In this document: piece by piece, positions 34,786 through 37,694 of the stretch
Numbering within the stretch: the stretch's first letter is position 1
How the letters are laid out: every line of letters starts with the position of its first letter
Assembly (NCBI GenBank): GCA_016938195.1
Contig: JAFGVC010000168.1
Coordinates: forward strand, 1 to 37,694
Direction of reading: 5' to 3'
Source of the DNA: Tissierellales bacterium
GTDB taxonomy: Bacteria > Bacillota > Clostridia > Tissierellales > Dethiosulfatibacteraceae
Length of the DNA: 37,694 nucleotides
Notes under the pieces: model-generated
What the model saw: only the letters and a program-made list of their open reading frames with translations
The model's database searches: none
What the model was told of the DNA's origin: nothing
Translations under genes and position numbers: made by a program

Positions 34786-36726
34786 ATGAGAAAAACTATG
34801 AAAATTGTTTTAGCAGTTATGTTGGTTTTGAGTCTTGCAATGATGCCTGTGACTGCGGTTGCCGGAGGACAAAGCGGATCAGCTCCGGGACAACAGAAGA
34901 CTGGATATGCGGAACAGCATGCATTTAGCCATTCTTTTAACGATATGACAGGTTATGATTGGGCTCAAAAGGCTGTACAGACAATGGCCAGAATGGGCAT
35001 CATAAAAGGCGAGGGTAACGGAAGATTTGCCCCATCGAGATCCGCAAAAGAAATTGAAGTTGTAGCAATGACACTAAGATTCTTAGGGTTGGAAGAAGAG
35101 CTTGATTTGGATGCCGAGCTTCCGAAATACTACAAAGGTACGGATCCGGATGAATGGATGATTCCATATATAGATGCTGCTTTGGAAGAAGGCATACTAT
35201 TACCGGAAGAAATGGATGACTTTAATCCCAATGCCGCTTCTTCAAGGTCGAGGGCCGCTGTTTACATGATTAGAGCCTTAGACATGGTAGAGGAAGCTGA
35301 AGATCACATGGATGAGGATTTACCGTTCAAGGACGCGGGTTCTATACCAGAAGAGCATGTAGGTTATGTTTATTTGGTTAATGAGCTTGGTCTAATGATT
35401 GGATATAATGATACTTTCCAACCGAACAAGCCTGTGACACGGGCTGAATTGGCAGTTCTTTTTGCAAGAATGGTCGCCATGACAGACACGGAGTACTCAT
35501 ATACAATGACTGGTCGCATTTATTATCTGGTTCTAACCGGAGATAAGATGATTGCCATTAAGAGTGGTAGTACTTATGCACAATTTGATTTAGATGATGA
35601 TGTTGTTGCATACGACTTGGATGACGAAGAAATAGAATTGGAAGATCTAAACTTGAATGACTTTGTCAAGCTTTACATTGTCAATGATTTAGTAGTACAA
35701 ATCGATCTCATTGAAGAAGGAACGGAAGTAAACAAAATATTGCTTAGAAGAACAGGTGAATTGATTGATATTACTTGGGATGACGATGACCTTGAGATTA
35801 TTGAGGTATTAGTCACTGACACTACAACACCTGAAGCCTTTGAAGTTGATGAGGATGTTGTCATTAAAGTCGAAGGAAACGAAGAAGATTTATTAGAAGC
35901 TCACATTGGGTTGGAAATTGTGTTCTATACATCGAATGATGTCGTATATAAAGTCTATGTTCACTATGATAAAATAGAAGGCATTTTAGACGAGCTTATT
36001 TATGACGACGAAGACCTTGTTGGGGCTGAGATTACACTTGATGGAGAAGAAGAAAGTGATTCGTATATGTTTGCTGAAGACATGCAAATATGTATCAATG
36101 AAGTTGATTCGGACCTTGAAGATTTAGAAGCACTCGATTTTGAAGATGATATTGTCTATGAAGTCAATGCAAAGCTTTTAGGAGACGGAACGGTCATCAA
36201 TTTGTGTGTCAACTTTGAAGGACCTGAATTAGCAGAAGGAACAGGCGAACTGACGGATATCACTTGGGAAGATGATGTCGTTACTGAGCTAGAAATTTTA
36301 GTCACAGATGCGACTGAATCCGAAACATTTGAAGTAGATGAAGATGCCGTATTTAAAGTTGAGGGTGTTGAGACTGATTTGACTGAAGCACACGTTGGAT
36401 TGGAATTGACTTTCTATACATCGGATGATGTGATTTATGAAGTGGATTTAGAATATGATGAGCTTGAAGGCGTCTTAAATGCATTGGTGTATGAGGATGA
36501 AGACTTAATAGGACTTGATATTACACCTGAAGGAGAAACTGAGGGAGAAGATTATCTCTTTGCAGAAGGTGTAATCCTATTCATCAATGAAGTAGAATCC
36601 GAGCTTGAAGATCTTGAGGACCTTGATTTTGAAAGCGAAATAGAATATGAAGTGAGTGCATCCCTTCTAGGTAACGGAGAATTGATTATTGTTTCCATCG
36701 ATTTCGACGAACCGGAAGAAGAATAA
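34786..36726 (+). CDS. SLH-anchored surface protein with two long acidic repeats
   Basis: The product is 646 residues. The signal peptide (IVLAVMLVLSLAMMPVTAVAGG) is followed by three SLH domains at about 45-235, of which only the third keeps TRAE (PVTRAELAVLFARM). Residues 324-486 and 487-646 are two tandem repeats of about 160 residues that open GELIDITWDDDD and GELTDITWEDDV and share FEVDED, GLE-FYTS and DLEDL-LDFE phrases. They are extremely rich in Asp and Glu with almost no Lys or Arg, suggesting calcium binding or salt-responsive packing. The ATG at 34786 follows AAAGGAGG. An earlier ATG at 34735 lacks a site. It is the only SLH protein of the three-gene set, so it may anchor the others. 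A strong terminator follows. Confidence 0.85.
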   Translation: MRKTMKIVLAVMLVLSLAMMPVTAVAGGQSGSAPGQQKTGYAEQHAFSHSFNDMTGYDWAQKAVQTMARMGIIKGEGNGRFAPSRSAKEIEVVAMTLRFLGLEEELDLDAELPKYYKGTDPDEWMIPYIDAALEEGILLPEEMDDFNPNAASSRSRAAVYMIRALDMVEEAEDHMDEDLPFKDAGSIPEEHVGYVYLVNELGLMIGYNDTFQPNKPVTRAELAVLFARMVAMTDTEYSYTMTGRIYYLVLTGDKMIAIKSGSTYAQFDLDDDVVAYDLDDEEIELEDLNLNDFVKLYIVNDLVVQIDLIEEGTEVNKILLRRTGELIDITWDDDDLEIIEVLVTDTTTPEAFEVDEDVVIKVEGNEEDLLEAHIGLEIVFYTSNDVVYKVYVHYDKIEGILDELIYDDEDLVGAEITLDGEEESDSYMFAEDMQICINEVDSDLEDLEALDFEDDIVYEVNAKLLGDGTVINLCVNFEGPELAEGTGELTDITWEDDVVTELEILVTDATESETFEVDEDAVFKVEGVETDLTEAHVGLELTFYTSDDVIYEVDLEYDELEGVLNALVYEDEDLIGLDITPEGETEGEDYLFAEGVILFINEVESELEDLEDLDFESEIEYEVSASLLGNGELIIVSIDFDEPEEE

Positions 36727-36739
36727 CAATAGCCGCTTC

Positions 36740-36775
36740 AATAAAAAACGCCTGCAGATGTAGGCGTTTTTTATT
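36740..36775. terminator. Strong terminator closing the surface-protein operon
   Basis: AATAAAAAACGCCT (36740-36753) and AGGCGTTTTTTATT (36762-36775) are perfect 14-bp arms around GCAGATGT. A-tract and T-tract symmetry would let it act in both directions. Confidence 0.9.
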
Positions 36776-36792
36776 GAAATTTCAAAAAACTA

Positions 36793-36821
36793 TTGACAAT
36801 AAAATATGAGCATGTTAAGTT
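36793..36821 (+). promoter_or_regulatory. Sigma-A promoter of the CoA-transferase leader
   Basis: A perfect TTGACA (36793-36798), a 17-bp spacer and TAAGTT (36816-36821) predict a start near 36828 and a 5' leader of about 200 nt before the TTG at 37026. Confidence 0.75.
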
Positions 36822-36845
36822 ATTAATTGAAGCAACAACGGCTCA

Positions 36846-36936
36846 AAGAGTTGAGCCGATAGAGTATAGAGTGTCGTTATAAATGATGTAACATTTAATA
36901 ATCATGCTTGCATAGAGGATAGAGAATAGAGAACAG
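36846..36936 (+). promoter_or_regulatory. Putative HutP-binding leader RNA: two clusters of NAG triplets at 7-nt spacing
   Basis: Cluster 1 has AAG (36846), GAG (36853), TAG (36860) and TAG (36867), each followed by four other bases. Cluster 2 has TAG (36913), TAG (36920), TAG (36927) and CAG (36934). Exact NAG-N4-NAG phasing in two separated clusters is the known HutP recognition pattern. Part of cluster 1 lies in a perfect hairpin, CGGCTCAA/TTGAGCCG (36839-36858). The last CAG of cluster 2 lies in the 5' arm of the following terminator. The match to HutP is my inference. Confidence 0.6.
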
Positions 36937-36973
36937 GCGAATGGAAGATCCATTTTCTTGTTTTTGTTTTTTT
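36931..36973 (+). terminator. Leader attenuator (terminator) before the CoA-transferase gene
   Basis: AATGGA (36940-36945) and TCCATT (36949-36954) pair around AGA. Further pairs outside (36931-36939 with 36955-36963, including G-U pairs and one mismatch) lengthen the stem. A broken T-tract follows to 36973. It lies inside the leader, so most transcription may stop here unless the 5' arm is held open. Confidence 0.6.
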
Positions 36974-37025
36974 GAATCTAGTTTTGTGGTATTAAATCCG
37001 TTAATTAAATGAAGGAGGTGATCGA

Positions 37026-37694
37026 TTGGGCGTATTGAATGGCATCAAAATTCTGGATTTAACTCAGGGACTCTCAGGACCATACTGTACTATGATTTTA
37101 GGAGACATGGGAGCAGAGGTTATTAAAATTGAAAAAATCAATAATGGTGATGACTCAAGAGCTATAGGACCATTTATCAATGAAGAAAGTGGTTATTTCA
37201 TGAGTGTGAACCGAAATAAGAAGAGCCTTGCCATTGATCTGGGTAAAAAGAAAGGCAAAAAAATACTGAAAGATCTAGTGATGGTATCAGACGTACTGGT
37301 TGAGAATTATAAGCCAAGCACGATGGAAAAACTGGGACTCGATTATGAATCAATCAAGACAGTTAATCCCAACATTATCTATTGCTCTATATCAGGATAT
37401 GGACAAGATGGTCCCTTGAGGGATCGACCAGCGTATGACGCAGTTATTCAAGCAATGGCTGGATTGATGAGCATCACAGGTCAAGAGCATGGCAAACCGA
37501 CACGTGTTGGCGCTCCCATTGGCGATTTGACATCGTCTTTATATAGTGTGATTGCGATATTGGGGGCGTTATATAAAAAGAAAGAAACCGGAAAAGGTGA
37601 AAGAATTGACATATCGATCTTAGATAGCCAAGTATCAATCCTTGAAAATGCAATCATGAGATACAACACAACAGGCGAGATTCCTGAACCCATC
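37026..37694 (+). CDS. CaiB/BaiF (class III) CoA-transferase, 3' end cut by the window edge
   Basis: The first 223 residues are present and open at the right edge; full proteins are about 400. The start is TTG, five to six bases after AAGGAGGTG. LNGIKILDLTQGLSGPYCTMILGDMGAEVIKIE is the family N terminus (in two parts: LNGIKILDLTQ and GPYCTMILGDMGAEVIKIE). NRNKKSLAIDL, LVENYKP and the catalytic Asp in PAYDAVIQAMAG (D138, equivalent to Asp169 of formyl-CoA transferase) are intact. The enzyme moves CoA between carboxylic acids. In Clostridia relatives serve amino-acid fermentation and carnitine, oxalate or aromatic metabolism; the substrate here is unknown. A long leader with a terminator and HutP-like sites precedes it. 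Confidence 0.9.
   Translation, partial: MGVLNGIKILDLTQGLSGPYCTMILGDMGAEVIKIEKINNGDDSRAIGPFINEESGYFMSVNRNKKSLAIDLGKKKGKKILKDLVMVSDVLVENYKPSTMEKLGLDYESIKTVNPNIIYCSISGYGQDGPLRDRPAYDAVIQAMAGLMSITGQEHGKPTRVGAPIGDLTSSLYSVIAILGALYKKKETGKGERIDISILDSQVSILENAIMRYNTTGEIPEPI

Noticed and set aside
36822-37010. T-box leader for the CoA-transferase gene
   Set aside because: No AGGGUGG-type T-box sequence and no stem I with AG bulge could be seen.

Overview
The window is low-GC and densely coded, and its gene content points to an anaerobic Firmicute of the class Clostridia. It has S-layer-homology (SLH) surface proteins, a selenocysteine-type SelD, a flavodiiron protein, a FabK-type enoyl reductase, a clostridial HutP homologue, class II cyclic-di-GMP riboswitches and copper-amine-oxidase-like stalk domains. 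I cannot name the genus. I saw no rRNA, tRNA, CRISPR array, transposase or prophage.

Layout. 1-1151: short tandem repeats, then selD on the minus strand, read through an in-frame UGA. 1445-4697: CPBP protease, SLC13-type permease and flavodiiron protein on the plus strand. 4762-7923: a 1053-residue SLH protein on the minus strand. 8250-10254: a NimA-like flavin protein and a Cache-GGDEF diguanylate cyclase whose genes overlap tail to tail. 10602-14691: a glycosyltransferase-like protein, an RCK-containing SLC13 transporter and a radical SAM protein. 14797-16679: an arsenic operon (arsR-acr3-arsC). 16836-19861: an Rnk/GreA-like protein, a minimal SLH protein and a DUF4153 membrane protein. 20017-22903: a degenerate, frameshifted receiver/GGDEF gene and a secreted glucosaminidase. 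23033-25629: a SulP transporter, a ferritin-like protein and a truncated hcp remnant. 25775-27620: fabK, pgsA and a DUF2177 gene, overlapping or nearly so. 27733-28179: hutP.

28281-36726 is the most striking block. Two near-identical 137-bp copies of what looks like a c-di-GMP-II riboswitch, each with its own intrinsic terminator, precede three exported-protein genes. These encode a 1590-residue Asp-box/Ig-like protein, a 397-residue secreted protein with an acidic linker, and a 646-residue acidic-repeat SLH protein. A strong terminator closes the block. With the diguanylate cyclase at 8722-10254, this suggests that c-di-GMP decides whether a cell-surface complex is made.

At the right edge, a CaiB/BaiF CoA-transferase gene is preceded by a promoter and a leader of about 200 nt. 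The leader carries two clusters of NAG triplets at exact 7-nt spacing, the recognition pattern known for HutP. The second cluster runs into the 5' arm of a U-tract terminator. Since hutP lies 9 kb away and no histidine-utilisation genes are present, I propose that this HutP controls a CoA-transferase (possibly amino-acid fermentation) operon by antitermination. This is inference from sequence pattern and needs testing.
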